A DNA stretch of 64,000 bases from Parapristionchus giblindavisi (taxonomy: Eukaryota > Nematoda > Chromadorea > Rhabditida > Diplogasteridae): positions 1-64,000 of the forward strand of contig CALSFV010000313.1 of NCBI GenBank assembly GCA_943737045.1, given 5' to 3'. The notes beneath the pieces were generated by a model that made no database searches, was not told the DNA's origin, and saw only the letters and a list, made by a program, of their open reading frames with translations. This document shows positions 48,367 to 64,000 of the stretch, piece after piece (position 1 is the first letter of the stretch; every line of letters starts with the position of its first letter). The translations under genes and the position numbers were made by a program.

Positions 48367-64000
<15,634 letters not shown>

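Overview
The window looks like genomic DNA of a free-living clade V-type nematode (rhabditid or diplogastrid). The evidence is a complete major sperm protein (MSP) gene, which is nematode-restricted. Splice acceptors read TTTCAG or TTNCAG, and intron acceptors sit 0-6 nt before four start codons, as expected for spliced-leader trans-splicing. A SOD gene has the same alternative membrane-tail exon layout as C. elegans sod-4. The species cannot be read from the sequence. Pristionchus-like is possible but unproven.

Layout. Positions 1 to about 9.1 kb are one arm-to-arm inverted repeat that continues beyond the left edge of the window. Its outer parts carry decayed polyubiquitin sequence, its middle parts carry tRNA-like and promoter-like segments, and its centre is a TA-flanked palindromic transposon that has itself been hit by another element. 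9.1-13.2 kb is repeat DNA (a 16-bp minisatellite, a second copy of the palindromic transposon, purine/pyrimidine tracts). 13.25-23.03 kb (+) is an 11-exon leucine-rich-repeat surface protein. 23-28 kb is intergenic and rich in a ~100-bp palindromic MITE. 28.08-35.78 kb (+) is a 15-exon SLC17-type transporter. 35.95-36.18 kb (-) holds two orphan acidic exons. 37.17-37.77 kb (-) is a three-exon MSP gene. 37.8-42.2 kb is repeats and unassigned DNA. 42.22-46.26 kb (+) is extracellular Cu/Zn superoxide dismutase (sod-4 type) with secreted and membrane-tailed isoforms. 48.37 kb to the right edge (+) is the 5' part (about 30 exons) of a SHPRH-like SNF2 ATPase whose helicase C-terminal and RING parts lie outside the window.

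The genes do not form an operon or pathway. The unifying theme is intron and intergenic space filled by palindromic DNA transposons. At least ten distinct families are visible, several with target-site duplications and paralogous empty sites readable inside the window. A heptamer repeat (GATCTTT/AAAGATC) also recurs and makes up nearly all of two short introns. Exon models were built by hand from splice signals and frame continuity. They close in frame throughout the LRR, transporter, MSP and SOD genes. The SHPRH model is firm except for exon 1 and exon 19.
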